This document shows positions 45,151 through 57,609 of a stretch of 60,000 nt of DNA, piece by piece. The translations under genes and the position numbers were made by a program. The notes under the pieces are model-generated. The model saw nothing but the letters and a program-made list of their open reading frames with translations. It did not search any database and was not told the origin of the DNA. Origin of the DNA: Hydractinia symbiolongicarpus (taxonomy: Eukaryota > Cnidaria > Hydrozoa > Anthoathecata > Hydractiniidae); assembly GCF_029227915.1 (NCBI RefSeq), contig NC_079880.1, positions 30,933,501 to 30,993,500 on the forward strand, read 5' to 3'. Within the stretch, counting starts at the first letter, position 1; every line of letters begins with the position of its first letter.

Positions 45151-47400
45151 GAAAAAAAGATAGATCTCATCAATGTTATTACGAAGTACAGAGAGATAGA
45201 CCAATCTCTAAGAGATCGCAATCAAAGTCGCAAATTCTATATATGTGAAAGACACTTCACGGAGGACGACTATTATGTGTGTAAGTAGAACTATTTTGTT
45301 TTCTTTTTTATGCTGTTCCTTGGTTTCCCTGCAGGCAAAAGAACCTTCTGCCAACAGACTTGCATGCAAAAATGCACATTTGTGCTGGGGCTGCTGTACT
45401 CAACTTGCTATATTCTCATGTCTGTTTAGATCCAACACGAAAAGCATTGAAAGAAGGAGCTTTACCAACGCTGAACCTTCCTGAAAAAAGTGTGAGCTCT
45501 AGCAGTACCTTCACATCATCCATCAGATCTCCAACATCAATTCAGAAACGTCAAGAATTTATGGTTTTACAACAGTTATCTCCTCCTAATTCTCCACCCA
45601 TGTCTGTATATAAAGATTTTTTTGACTTCACACATCGAATCAAAAAATTATCTTTGGCTAGTTGCTGGAATATCAAATGTGAAGAAGATGTTATTACTGT
45701 AACTTGTACCTCTGATTGTCATGTATTACTGAAGTATGAAATTTTTATTGATACATCACTATCATATTCTCTAAGAGTTTATGGTTGGATGTTACCTGAA
45801 CAGCGTCAATTTTATTTATCGAATGACCGGTCATTTCATAATGTCACCCTGTCAAACCTTATTGCTGAGCTGAATAGTTACAACATATGTCATGGTATTG
45901 AAACACCAGATCCTGACAAAGAAGTAAACTTTCAGAAACATGTTGTCCCAAAACATTTTGAATATAACATTTATCAGATTGGAACAAGATTTGGCCAGAA
46001 TGAAAAGTGCATTGGAAAAAGAAAGTCAGTCAATTAGTAATGAATTGAATAATGACTTTAAAACATTATTTTCTGGTGTTGACAAAAAAGATGTTCCTGA
46101 TTTTATGAAATTGTTTTGGGAGAAACAACAAAATTATGTTAATTCCTCGTGTGCTAGTAGTGTTCGTTATCATCCCATGGTAATAAAATATTGTCTTAAC
46201 TTAGCCGCAAAGTCATCTTCTGTTTATAATGACCTGCGATATGATGCGAAAACTGGCTCTGGGATTTTAGTTCTACCAAGTTTACGTACACTTCGAGATT
46301 ATAAGAATTACATTAGACCAACACGTGGTTTCAATTCTGCTATAATTCAAGAGTTAGCACAAAAAACTGGTAATTTTACTGATCCTGAGAGATATATTTT
46401 ACTTTTATTTGATGAAATGAAGATCCAGGAAGATTTAGTGTGGGATAAACATACCGGTGAACTTATAGGTTTTGTTGACCTAGGGATATACATACTAACT
46501 TTGTACATCTCATGTATTGGTATTTCTTGTCAAAAGTATTGTCAACCCATTGTCTTATAGTACATTTGCAACAACTGGAGCAACATCTGCCCAAATAATG
46601 CCAATATTTTGGAGAGCTGTATACCTTGAAGGTATAAATTTGAAAGTCATTGCTGCTACTGCTTACGGTGCTTCATATAACCGTAAATGTTTTAGAATGC
46701 ACAAGAATTTAACTAGAAACACCGGAAAAGATGTCGTTTATCGTACAAAAAATGTTTTTAGCAAGGGGGAATGTTTCATTTACTTTTTTGCAGACACACC
46801 ACATCTTATCAAAACAACTAGAAACTGTCTTTCAAATTCTGGTTCAGGTAGAGCAACAAGATTCATGTGGAATAATGGATGTTTTATTCTTTGGTCACAC
46901 ATTTCAAATTTGTATTATGAAGATTTGGAAAGTGGTTTGAAGTTGGTGCCAAAATTGAAAGGTGATCATGTCAATCTTACACCATATTCTGTCATGAGAG
47001 TCCGACTTGCAGCCCAAGTATTGAGTGAAACTGTTGGAAATGTTTTGAACCAATTTGGTCCAGCTGAAGCCTCTGGCACTGCAGAATTTTGTTTGAAAAT
47101 GGATAAGTTCTTTGATTGTTTAAATGTTAAAAATACAACAGAGCATGCATTGAAACGGAAACCATTTTTACGACCATATGAATCGGTAGATGATGAGAGA
47201 TTTGCTTGGGTGGAGAGTTTTTTGTCGTACTTCGAGCAATGGAAGGAATCTATCGAGACCAGACCTGGTAATTTTTCGGATCAAGCCAAATCTAATATGT
47301 TCATCTCATGGCAAACATATGAAGGTCTACGGATAACAGTGAATTCACTGATTGAAGTAGTGAAGTTTTTACTACAACACGGAATCAGGTATGTATGTGA
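45151..47400 (+). pseudogene. THAP-domain P-element-like transposase (THAP9-like), inactive
   Basis: Exon 45151-45280 gives the C-terminal half of a THAP zinc finger (KFYICERHFTEDDYYV; the C and H are zinc ligands). Splicing at T|GTAAGT to TTTAG|AT (45430) restores YPTRKALKEGALPTLNLPEK, the THAP end. The body follows: a helical region; MVIKYCLNLAAKSSSVYNDL; GILVLPSLRTLRDY; then LLLFDEMKIQEDL (first catalytic Asp). Then come ATTGATSAQIMPIFW and AATAYGASYNRK, DTPHLIKTTRNCLS, and WQTYEGLRITVNSL near the end. The second catalytic Asp (ADGAS in relatives) is Tyr (TAC 46664-46666). Frameshifts occur near 45.99 and 46.49 kb. The open frame stops after a GTATGTATG donor at about 47.39 kb, and the C-terminus is missing. 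No terminal repeats were found. Confidence 0.88.
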
Positions 47401-47514
47401 ATACAGATTGGATATTTTTTGCGTACATTGAGAGAAATTTTTGATGGAAAAAAGTCTTCAAGATTTACAAAAATTTGATACTTTGCAACTTTTTGTGAAT
47501 TTATTTTTATCAAA

Positions 47515-47865
47515 ATAGGCAGCTAGATTGTGATGCAGTGTACATAGGCGAAACAAAAAGAAAGTTTAAGCAACGAGTAAGAACATATGCGCGCAGTGAG
47601 AAACGGAGATGTGAAGAAAAACGAAATTGCTGACCACAGCTGGAGCAGAAGTCATCAGTTTAATTGGAATGAGAAGAAAATCATTGACAGAGAATCCAGA
47701 ACAACGGCCAGGAAGATTAAAGAAACCATCAACAGTGTAGCACGTAACAAACAAACACATAAGCAGCATCTCGTATCAACTTCCTGAGATTTGGTTACCA
47801 GCCCTACAGAAGAAGTAGTTACCTATCTAGGTCCGAAAATGTTAATTACCGTAATTAACTGTAAT
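47515..47865 (+). pseudogene. Penelope-like retroelement GIY-YIG endonuclease fragment
   Basis: One frame gives LDCDAVYIGETKRKFKQRV; the next gives MRAVRNGDVKKNEIADHSWS, then FNWNEKKIIDRESRTTARKI and KETINSVARN. The Y-I-G-E-T strand, the R-x3-R-V helix and the D/H-x-W...E pattern are the GIY-YIG nuclease domain that ends Penelope-like retroelements. One frameshift lies near 47.58 kb. No reverse transcriptase is nearby, so this is a 5'-truncated copy, as is common for the group. It begins about 110 bp after the transposase frame ends. Confidence 0.75.
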
Positions 47866-47984
47866 TATCAGCTCGTTTCTGATTGGTTACTTTTTATGAA
47901 TTTCGATCCTCTGCAATTATATAAATACATCCTTAACATCATTCTATACATTTTCTTCATCAGCGTTTCAAGAGCTATACGATG

Positions 47985-49130
47985 AAGGAAATAGGTATAC
48001 AAATTTATAAAAATATTTTTCGATCTTGATGAGGCCATTGCTGACGTCAGCAAAATTTTTAAACCTCTCCTTATATCGCATTAACCGCTCATATCAAAAG
48101 AACAAGATCATACACATTTTCTTGATCAGCGCTTTAATCTCTACACAATAGATCCAATGTGAAAACAAAAATTCTAAATTATTAATGGTAGGTTGCTGAC
48201 GTCATCAAAATTTTTATCCTGCCTCAGTGGATTTTTCCACGGGTCTTATCGACTAGTCTATATAATAATACGCCAGTTCTGTGTCTCTGTAACAGGCAAA
48301 GTGGATATGTCCATTTTCCTTTGATCTTACCGAAATTTTCTTTAAAGTAACCGAAAAATGCATGTCTAATATGTTAAATTTTCTGACGTTACGGTGCGAC
48401 GTCAATAACACTACTTTAACGTCAATATCCTATATTAAATTAATGAAGCCGTTACAGTGCACTTAAAACTTTGAGGCCAAATAACTTGGAAACAAGGTGG
48501 TGACGTCAATGATTTTTCACCGTGTAGATAACTAGGGACCACCTGGGACCAATTTGGGTAAGTTTCCCAAACCTGGGTTCCCGAATCCGTTTCGGAATGA
48601 ACAGGTTGATGATGTCATCAAAAAGCTTTTAAACCCCAATATCTCTGCAACCGTTTGTCAAAAGTGCATCATCCTATACATTTTCTTGATCAGCGTTTCA
48701 AGATGTATACGATAAAGGTAACAGGTATACAAACTTTTTTAAAAAAAAAATTTTAGGTTTTGGCAGGCCATTGCTGACGTCATCAAAATTTTTAAACCCT
48801 TATATCTCATTAACCGCCCATCAAAAGCACATAATGATATACATTTTCTTGGTCAGCGCTTTAAGCTCTCCACAATAGAGGCAACGTGAAAACAAGGTTC
48901 TAATTTTTTTTTGTGGATGGGTTGCTGACGTTATCAAAATTTTTATTCTGCCTCAGTGTATTTCTCCACGGGCCTTATCGAGTAGTCTATATAATAATAC
49001 GCAAAGTGTGTCCGTCTGTCTGTGACAGGCAAAGTTGATATCGTCATTTTCCTTTGATGATGCCGAAATTCTCTTTGAAGTCGCCGAAAAAATTATGTCC
49101 ATTTTGCTAGCGGGTTTACTTTGTTTACAT
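47985..49130 (+). mobile_element. Tandem array of Helitron-like non-autonomous units (array A)
   Basis: A full unit of about 729 bp runs 48257-48985. It starts TCTATATAATAATACGCCAG and ends with TTTCTCCACGGGCCTTATCG plus AGTAG. It is flanked on the left by the end of another unit (TTTTTCCACGGGTCTTATCG, ACTAG at 48251-48256) and on the right by the start of a third (TCTATATAATAATACGC at 48986). Repeated inner words include GCCATTGCTGACGTCATCAA and ACATTTTCTTGGTCAGCGC. TC start, hairpin-like GG..CC before CTRR and head-to-tail joins with no spacer suggest rolling-circle transposition. No Rep/helicase is encoded. Confidence 0.55.
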
Positions 49131-49205
49131 CACGTGATGAAAACGACTCATTTTGATTTGCTGAAATAAATTTAACGGCTAACTTTCGAAAAATGGTGTC
49201 CTCTC

Positions 49206-49550
49206 GCCACCAAAAAAACAAACAAAAGAATGATCTTGAAAAAAGTAAAATAAGTGGTTCAAAAAGCATATTTAAAAAGACACAGGTCCAAGTGAAGAAG
49301 TAGAAAAGTGAAGTTGGAAGTGAAAGTGGAGCTACCTCGAGCTAGAAGTAAAGTAAATTAGAAGTAGAAATTAAAGGCCACCAAAAAAAGCACAGAAGAA
49401 CGATCCCTTTACCTTGAAAGAAAGGAAAAAAGTGGTTTAAAAAAGCATAGCTATATATTTAAAAGGAAAAGAGACCAAGTGAAGAAGTAGAAAAGTGAAG
49501 TGAGAAGTGGAGCTAAATGTAAAGTAAAGTTGGAAGTGGGAAACAAAGGC
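49206..49550. repeat. Purine-rich tandem duplication, ~171-bp unit
   Basis: CCACCAAAAAAA, AGTGGTTYAAAAAGCATA and GACCAAGTGAAGAAGTAGAA plus AAGTGAAGT recur once at an offset of about 171 bp. The strand is almost wholly purine. It lies 1.1 kb before the LINE ORF and could belong to its 5' region; this is inference. Confidence 0.6.
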
Positions 49551-50655
49551 TAGAGTTTAAAGTGGATTTGAAATCACAAATAGTAAGAACTTTGATATTT
49601 TTAGACGTTTGGTTTTTTATGTCGGTGGAGAAAGCAGACTCGCATTTCCAAGGAAAAGTCACAGTTTTATGTTTTACCGCGTATGTAGCCATATTTGTTT
49701 ACGTTTTGTTGCATAATTTATGTGCCCTGGCGCGTAACTAATGTATTGTCCTAAAATTCAAAATGCTACATAAAGCTGTTTGCTGACTAAAAAACGGAAA
49801 ACTTTGGTTTGTTGAACCATAGTGTTATTAGTTTTACATTACTATTGCTTCTCTTTATATGTGTTTTACTAAGCATAAATAGCTTTAGTTTAAGGTAAGT
49901 GTTCCCAGTTTAAGTGTCTTAGCTACTGTTAGCTAGCTAATGTTAGCCTCCAAGTCCAGCTTCCCATCCCATATGGCTAGCTCTAACCCATGACTTCTGT
50001 TCTTATCATTCATTCGTGCTCAGCTCTCGTTGAGGTCGGACGTATCTAAAACGCTCCGGTCTTGGCGGGCTAAGTCGAAGAAAGAAGAAAGAAGACTAAA
50101 GCTTGAAGAGCTCCTGCGTTGACGGCTAAGTCGTTTTTGATTTTTACATTTTGTACTGCCGTCTTTACTTCATTTATATCTTTTCATTTCTTTAATTTGT
50201 TGTTTTGTTAGTTTTTAAATTATTGCTTTTGTTAATAAATTGTTTTTATCCCAGTCAGTCAGTTTTTTTTTTATCCATCTATCATCTAATTTGGTAGCTT
50301 TGCTGTATCGTGGGTTCCTGCTGCTGCTTCTGTGTAACATCGTAAGGAAATGGGCTTGCCTCAGATCCTTCAAACATAGTTTTGGAAGAGCACATAACCG
50401 TAGAATGATCTCCCTACGACTTAAAAATAACTTTACTCAGGTAGGAAACCCCACATTTACGCTAAAACTGATTTTTGTGTTCGTTGTATTTTGAGCAATA
50501 CACAACCTTCGTTCAAAAATAACTTACCCAACAGTTTCTTTTCTATCTCTTCACTTGATGCCTGCAATAGAGTTTCTGAAAGCCAGCTCACTCTCCAATT
50601 AAAATTAATGGCTTTATCAAAACTTAAGCCAGGCAGGCACAAGTATTTCTATTTT
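49551..50655 (+). other. Spacer, possible LINE 5' untranslated region
   Basis: No supported ORF. It holds a GAAGAAAGAAGAAAGAAGA run near 50080 and two related GTTGAGG/GTTGACGGCTAAGTCG words. It may be the transcribed leader of the LINE, but the element's 5' boundary is not visible. Confidence 0.3.
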
Positions 50656-53600
50656 TTAATCCTCTTGTGAGGGGACATCTGCCTCAACCCAGGTCCTGTT
50701 AAGTATCCCTGTGCTTCATGCTTAAAACCTGTGGCAAAAACACACAAAGCTCTTTCTTGTGACGAGTGTGGATTATGGGCTCATAAAAAATGTGAGCGTA
50801 TTTCTTATAGAAAATATCAACAATTTATGAAGACTCCTGAAGATAAACTGTTTTTCGTGTGCAGTCCCTGTCTTTCTCGTAATTTGCCCTTTGCTAATGA
50901 GGAGTCATTTGGTGACGAAATTCCGGACAACATCAATATTACTATTGATGAAAACTTTGATTTTGAGGCAATCAGAAATGGAAAGGGCTTAAAAATGGCC
51001 CATCTCAATATTATTGGTCTGTCATCCAAACTAGACTATGTTAAACTTCTGCTACATCAAACAAAACTTGATGTATTCTCCATCTGTGAAACCAAAATTG
51101 ATGACACCATCACTGACAATGACGTTAAAATTGATGGCTATGTTTGTTATAGGAATGATCGGAATAGACGAGGTGGGAGTGTTCTGATTTTTGTTAAAGA
51201 AAACTTGGATAGCCACCTTTTGAAACACCTTTACTTCGAAAATATTGAATCACTATGGGTGAAAGTGTGCCTGAAAAAAACTAAACCTATTTACGTGTGT
51301 GGGGTTTACAGGCCACCTGGAGGTAGTGATTTGCAGAGTACCGAAAACCTGTGTACTCATTTTAAACAGTGTTTTAACAAGCTCCCAAAAGACAAAGAAG
51401 TTTTTATCTTGGGAGATTTTAACTGTAACATTCTTTCAAAAATGCTCTTTCCTCCAAAATTAAGGAATTATGCTCCGCTCTTTTCCTAAAACAACATATT
51501 ACGGAGCCAACTCGTGTTACTGAAAATAGTAGCACTCTTATAGACTTGATACTTTCTAACAGTTCTTGTATTTCTCAAACTGGTGTCATGGATTTGGGCA
51601 TCAGTTATCACAATTTAGTTTATGTGATCAGAAAATTCAAAAGGCCAAAATTAGAACCTAAAACATGCAAGGTTCGTAGCTACAAGAACTTCAGTGAAGA
51701 GACTTTTCTGAAGGACCTCAGGAATTTAGACATTTGGTCATATTATAATAATTATAATGACCTTGATGAACCATGTGAGAAACTGAATAAAAATGTTAAA
51801 ACAGTGGCTGACAAACATGCCCCTTTCAAAACACATAGATTTTTTAGCCGTGTTAAGGCATGGGTCACTGATGAATTAATAATAGCCACCAAAGAAAGAG
51901 ACTTCTTTAAACATAAAGCATCAAAAACAAAATCCATCATAGACTAGGAAGCTTTCAAACAAAAAAGGAAACAGGTGATAGGTCTCAAAAATCGACTCAA
52001 AAACGAGTACTATAATGACGTTTTGCAGGACTTTCAAAAACGGCCAATACAACTTTGGAAAACCCTATAAAAACTGGTTCCTGATAAGTCAGGCAATACT
52101 ACCTCGATAAAACGAGTAGTCCAAAACGATGGTACAGAAACTTCTCACCCAAAAAGAAATTTGCAATACATTCAATTCATTTTTTGTCAGTGTTGGTGCC
52201 AAACTAGCCTCTAAATTTTATTCTGACACTACTAATGTTAATCCACCTGTTAGCGGACACGATTTTCGGTGGGCTCGTATTGAGACCAAAAGTGTCGAAA
52301 AAATAATTAGTTCACTAAAACTTAATAAAGCTACAGGCTTGGTTCACGACTGTTAAAAGCAGGTTCGTCAGTTTTAAGCATTTATTTATTATATCTTTTC
52401 AACAAATCTTTATTTACTGGTTATGTACCTAAATGTTGGAAGACTAAAAGGGTCTCGCCTATTTTTAAAAGTGGCAATAAAACAGATCCTACTAATTATC
52501 GGCCTATCTCCATTTTGCCAATTCCTATGAAAATTTTTGAAAAGTTAGTGCATGAGCAAATGTCTCATTTTATTTCTGAGCACAACTTCCTGAATGACAG
52601 ACAGTCCGGATTTCAAAAACTCTTTTCCACAGAAACTGCAGTAGTCGATGTCTCTGATTTTATTCTTACTGAGCTCGACAAACATAACTTTGTTTGTGCT
52701 GTGCTCATTGACCTTAAAAAAGCTTTTGACACTGTTGATCATAAAATTTTGTTAAAAAAACTATGGTGTTTTGGCATGCTGCCTTTGACTGGTTCGAATC
52801 CTACTTAACGGGCCGAATGCAGCTGACTCTTGTAAACGACACAGGATCAGATCTGTTTCATGAAGACGCTTTTGGGATGCCGCAGGGATCTGTGTTAGGG
52901 CCCATGCTCTTTCTTTTGTATATTGATGACTTAAAATCTGTCATCAATTCAAACTACCACCATCTATATGCAGATGATACAATAATTATTTCGTCTCATA
53001 AAAAACTTGGATGCCCTTGTCTCCCAGGTCGAGTTAGAACTTTCGCAAGTCGACCTCTGGCTGAATAATAACAAAATGACTATTAATACGGACAAAACTG
53101 AAACAATCTTTTTCGGCAACCACAGCCAGTTAAAAAAAGTTGAGAACAAAACTATCAACTATATGGGTAATCCTTTGAAGAGGAGCGAAAATATCAAAAA
53201 ATGCAATGGGAAAAGCACATATATTAAATATTCTAAAATTGGAACCATTCCATCCTGTTTAACACCTCACACAAAAAACCTTTTAATTAATGCACTTGTC
53301 ATGCCATATTTCAACTACTGCTCCTCGGCATTGGCTTGTGCCACCCAAGGTAGAGTGGGAAAACTAGAAAATCGATTAAAATGTGTCTGTACCTTTCTTG
53401 GAAAGAGAGGAAATATTCAATGAAAAATTTACTCATCAAAAACGATGCCATATTAGTTTTCAAAGCCATGAATCACATTGCTCCTGATTACATGCGCTCA
53501 AAATTCCTTTTGACAAAAAACTTTCATAATCATCAAACAAGAGGAGCTTCAAAAAACAGGTTCACACTTTCCTTGGTCAGCACGGAATTTGGCAAGAAAG

Positions 53601-53713
53601 CCTTCTCATTTAGAGCTGCAAAAGTGTGGAATAATCTTCCAGACCAAGTGACCTGTGACGGAAGTCTGCTTTCGTTTAAGACTTCCATCTCTAATGTATT
53701 TGGCAAATTCTAA
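50656..53713 (+). pseudogene. CR1/L2-like non-LTR retrotransposon (LINE), dead copy
   Basis: Domain order: hydrophobic leader and 2A-like GDICLNPGP (50671-50697) preceded by a TGA; a PHD finger (CASC, SCDECGLWAHKKC, CSPC; 50707-50865); and an apurinic-type endonuclease (MAHLNIIGLSSKLDYVKLL, VFSICETKID, VCGVYRPPGG, FILGDFNCN). In the endonuclease's final S-D-H block Asp is Tyr (ISYHNLV, TAT 51606-51608). The reverse transcriptase follows: YRPISILPIPMKIFEKLVHE, DLKKAFDTVDHKIL, GMPQGSVLGPMLFLLYIDDL and HLYADDTIII. The C-terminal LINE tail (SFRAAKVWNNLPDQV) ends at 53713. At least six stops or frameshifts occur. The YADD catalytic box is intact. A (TTA)n array follows 210 bp downstream. Confidence 0.93.
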
Positions 53714-53924
53714 TTTTTAACTTTTTAATTTTTGTTTTTTATTCTTTTTCTTTTCAATTTTCACAGATTATAAATGTTACTATGTTTGATTGAGCTGAGG
53801 CAGTCTAAGGTTTATCATTTTTTGTTTCTTTTTTGTTCTAGTGGCCCCCAGTGAAAACAATCCACTATCTATCGGTTTTTGTGATTTTCTGGGCTAGCCA
53901 CTTTTTATTATTTATTAACTATTA

Positions 53925-54438
<514 letters not shown>

Positions 54439-54743
54439 GAATGTTGATAATCGGACTCCTTTCCAACATCTCCTGATTGACTTCAATCGGCTGTCATTAG
54501 TTTATATTTGTGCGGTTTTTTGTCATTCTTAGTTCAAACGTGTTTATTTACTTTCTTTAAATAATTTTATTAAAATTTTCCAAATAATAATCATGCCGAG
54601 GTGATTTTCTCGAAGTGTGTGTAACAAAGGAGTCCTATTTTTTATTTTGCATTTTGCCGCTGCCTCCTTGTGCGGTATGTCACACATTTTGTATTTTTTA
54701 TCCTTTAGGTATATTCCCTTGATACTTATCTAGCTTTATTCTG

Positions 54744-54860
54744 TTACCACAACTTATTTTGGCTTACCACTTCATTTGTTTCTTACCACCGTAATCTTTT
54801 TCTTACCACAATTATTATTATTTAACCACGCTAATATTACCACCCTCATATTACCACCGA
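54744..54860. repeat. Cluster of TTACCAC words
   Basis: TTACCAC occurs six times (one further as TAACCAC) in about 115 bp, at irregular 15-30 bp spacing. No ORF covers it. Confidence 0.6.
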
Positions 54861-54869
54861 TTTATTCCG

Positions 54870-57040
54870 TTTTGGATCGATTTCTGATCACCGATTTTTG
54901 GCACTCTTTTAGCTCCCAAAAATTCATTGCTTTTGGTCTTTCTAAAAGAGCTTAAAATACGAAAAAACATTAGCATCTCCAATCGTGTATAACTTTAAAT
55001 GTCGCCATAGATGTATAGGCATATGTTGCAGAAAAGTAGCGTCTCAGGTTCCTATGGCCCATAACCTGGTATCATGACAACAAGTCTATCTCTTAGAATT
55101 GTCTGAGTTTGATAAACGTTCTTTTGTACGGCCATTTTTTCTTCAAAGCCGTGCTGCATTGTGTGGATTATAAGGTATATTTTTCTTTTTCAATTTGTTG
55201 ATAGTAAGCCACGCTTCTATCTCCCTAAATTCATTCCAAAAATTATACTCATGAAATTAAATTTTGACTCTAAACCCTTACCCTTATTTGCAATAGCACA
55301 GTTAACATGGTAAAATGTCGGTAAATTTTTTTATGCCGTAGAGTTAAAATTCCAATGCGAAGAAAGGGAACAAGAAAAAAGCTACTGCAAAGTTTTTTTG
55401 GTCGCTTTAAATTTTTTTAGTATACTATCTTGTACTTCTAACTCGTAGCCTTATTGTTGTAGGAAAATCACTTCTAACTCGGGTGATCGCGTGATCAATT
55501 ACCAGTTACCAGTAACGCTAAAAAGAAAACAAGATAACCGAAATGCAACAGTTTAAAAAGTAGAGAACAATAGCTCCTGACGTTCTCAATGTTCCAGACA
55601 TATCTTGACATATCTCGTTCCCTAAAAAAAGTTGATTTACAAAATTATCTGTCATATATCTTGTTCAACCCAATACTTTGAATTAATACTTTTAGACATC
55701 TATGACAAAGTTAAGTTTGAATGGAAACCTGTCGAATCTTACGAGTCAGATCTGTGAATACCTAATGGGAGAATAAGAAGTATTATTACAGCTTTTTGTT
55801 TTAACCCCTATAATATTATTGCGTCTAACGTTATATCCTCTACATAATATTCGCACAACTCTACGTAAGCTACATTTATCTCTTCATTTGTTTTTCTTTT
55901 TTAAAAATCACTAAATATTATCTTTATGTTAAGCCGGCAACTTAGTATGTAAGAAATTAGCAAAAAGTCCCGGGATTCGAAGTGAAAAAAAGGTCAGGCC
56001 AACAACATATTTAATCTTAATTTAATAAGGCTTTTTGTACAAACTGTAAATCCAGTTATCAACGACCTTTTAACATTTAAGTTGAGAGAACCTACTTTGT
56101 GCAACGTTAACACATTGCCTGGCAGCATGCCATATTTGATACGCAAAGTAGTTCCTACTTCAAATAGACACCGAACGCACATTCGAAGGTCCCACCTATT
56201 ATAGCTGTAATATGACCTTGTGCTTCTTTGTATTTTTTTGTTTTGTTTTTTTAAATACTTTTACGCAAGCAATAAAGGCGCTGGGGACGTTAATCCAATT
56301 ACAACAAATATTACCGAAAATGTTTCTGATTTTTTTAATCCCTCACAAACCTTTTTTCGGTAAAATCCCACTAAAAAAAGGAAAATTAAATTTGTCACAT
56401 TTTGAAACTTTGCACAATGATATATGGGGATGAAAATTTGCGGTGTAGTTTCACAAAATAACCACTATCTAAGCGCCAGTGCGACAAGCACAACTGATTT
56501 AACAAAAAAATATTCACAGGGCCGTAGTATATTCACAGAGCCGTAGTTGCCTTGGGAGCTGAGGTATAGGCGTTTCCTCTCCAACCATTTTTTTTATTTT
56601 TTTTTTGAGGGGTGTTTTTGAGTTAGGGCCCTAATAAGGAAATAAGGCGGCTATAACAGATTACAATATAGAATCTTCCTCGATGTCTTTCTTTACGAGA
56701 GTCTTTACTATACGTTGTGTACTGAATTTTCTTCTCAATTTTCTTCATTTAAAGTAATTGCAGCTTCTTGCACGAGAACGTGGCGTTTCAAACAACAAAT
56801 AAACATAAATTATGCAACAAAATGCAGTGCAGATTCTAAAAAGAAACATCTGCTTACACCAGAAAACATCGTTTTCTTGCTTTTCTCTTACTTAATTCCC
56901 GTGAAATACGTTAGACCTATACCCAATGTCAAAAGTCGTGTCAATAAATTATGATCGTCAGAATAAAATGTTGTGCTTCTAGGTTTTTGTAAATGAATCT
57001 TTATGTGCTTAGCATTTTTATTTTTAGTGATGAGACAGGT
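54870..57040. other. No gene seen
   Basis: Short frames only. A near-perfect direct repeat ATTCACAGRGCCGTAGT lies at about 56513 and 56531. Confidence 0.4.
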
Positions 57041-57049
57041 GCATGTGCA

Positions 57050-57609
57050 AATGCTTCGAAATTTTTGTCTGTCTGTCTGTCTATTCGTAACAGGCAAAGT
57101 GGATGTGTTCATTTTCCTATGATTTAGCCGGAAAAGTTATGTCTCATAGTATTCCTAATCGACAAATTCAACGTCAGAAGGCAATAAGACTGATTCAACG
57201 TCAATATATGAAATTATTGAAGCCATTACAATGCACTTTGAGGCCAAATATCCTGGGAACGGACTGGTGAAGTCAGCCTTTTCCCCGCGTAGGTAATTAG
57301 GGAAACCTGGGATTAACTTGGTTAAACTAAGTTTCCCGAACCTGGATACCCGAATCCGTTTCGGAGTAGATGAATTGAAAATCTTTTAAACGTAATAAAG
57401 GCAACGGGTTATTTTTTGTATTTTGGGGAGTCTTTCCGAACATCAGCAGTATTTTCTAACTCTTTTATCTCCTTAACCGCTGATCAGAACCGCGCGAGTG
57501 TATATCTTTTTTTTGGTCAGCGTTTCAAGTTCTGCACAATAAAGGACACGGAAAGAAGAAAGTTTTTTTCGTCTTGGTGGATTTTTCCTCGGCGGACCTT
57601 ATCGACTGG
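57050..57609 (+). mobile_element. Helitron-like unit, array B, first copy
   Basis: Carries the family's GTCTGTCTGTCTG, GTAACAGGCAAAGTGGATG, CTGGGATTAACTTGG and GAATCCGTTTCGGA words. It ends GGATTTTTCCTCGGCGGACC plus TTATCGACTGG at 57609, fitting hairpin plus CTRR. Shorter than the array A unit, so internally deleted. Confidence 0.5.
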
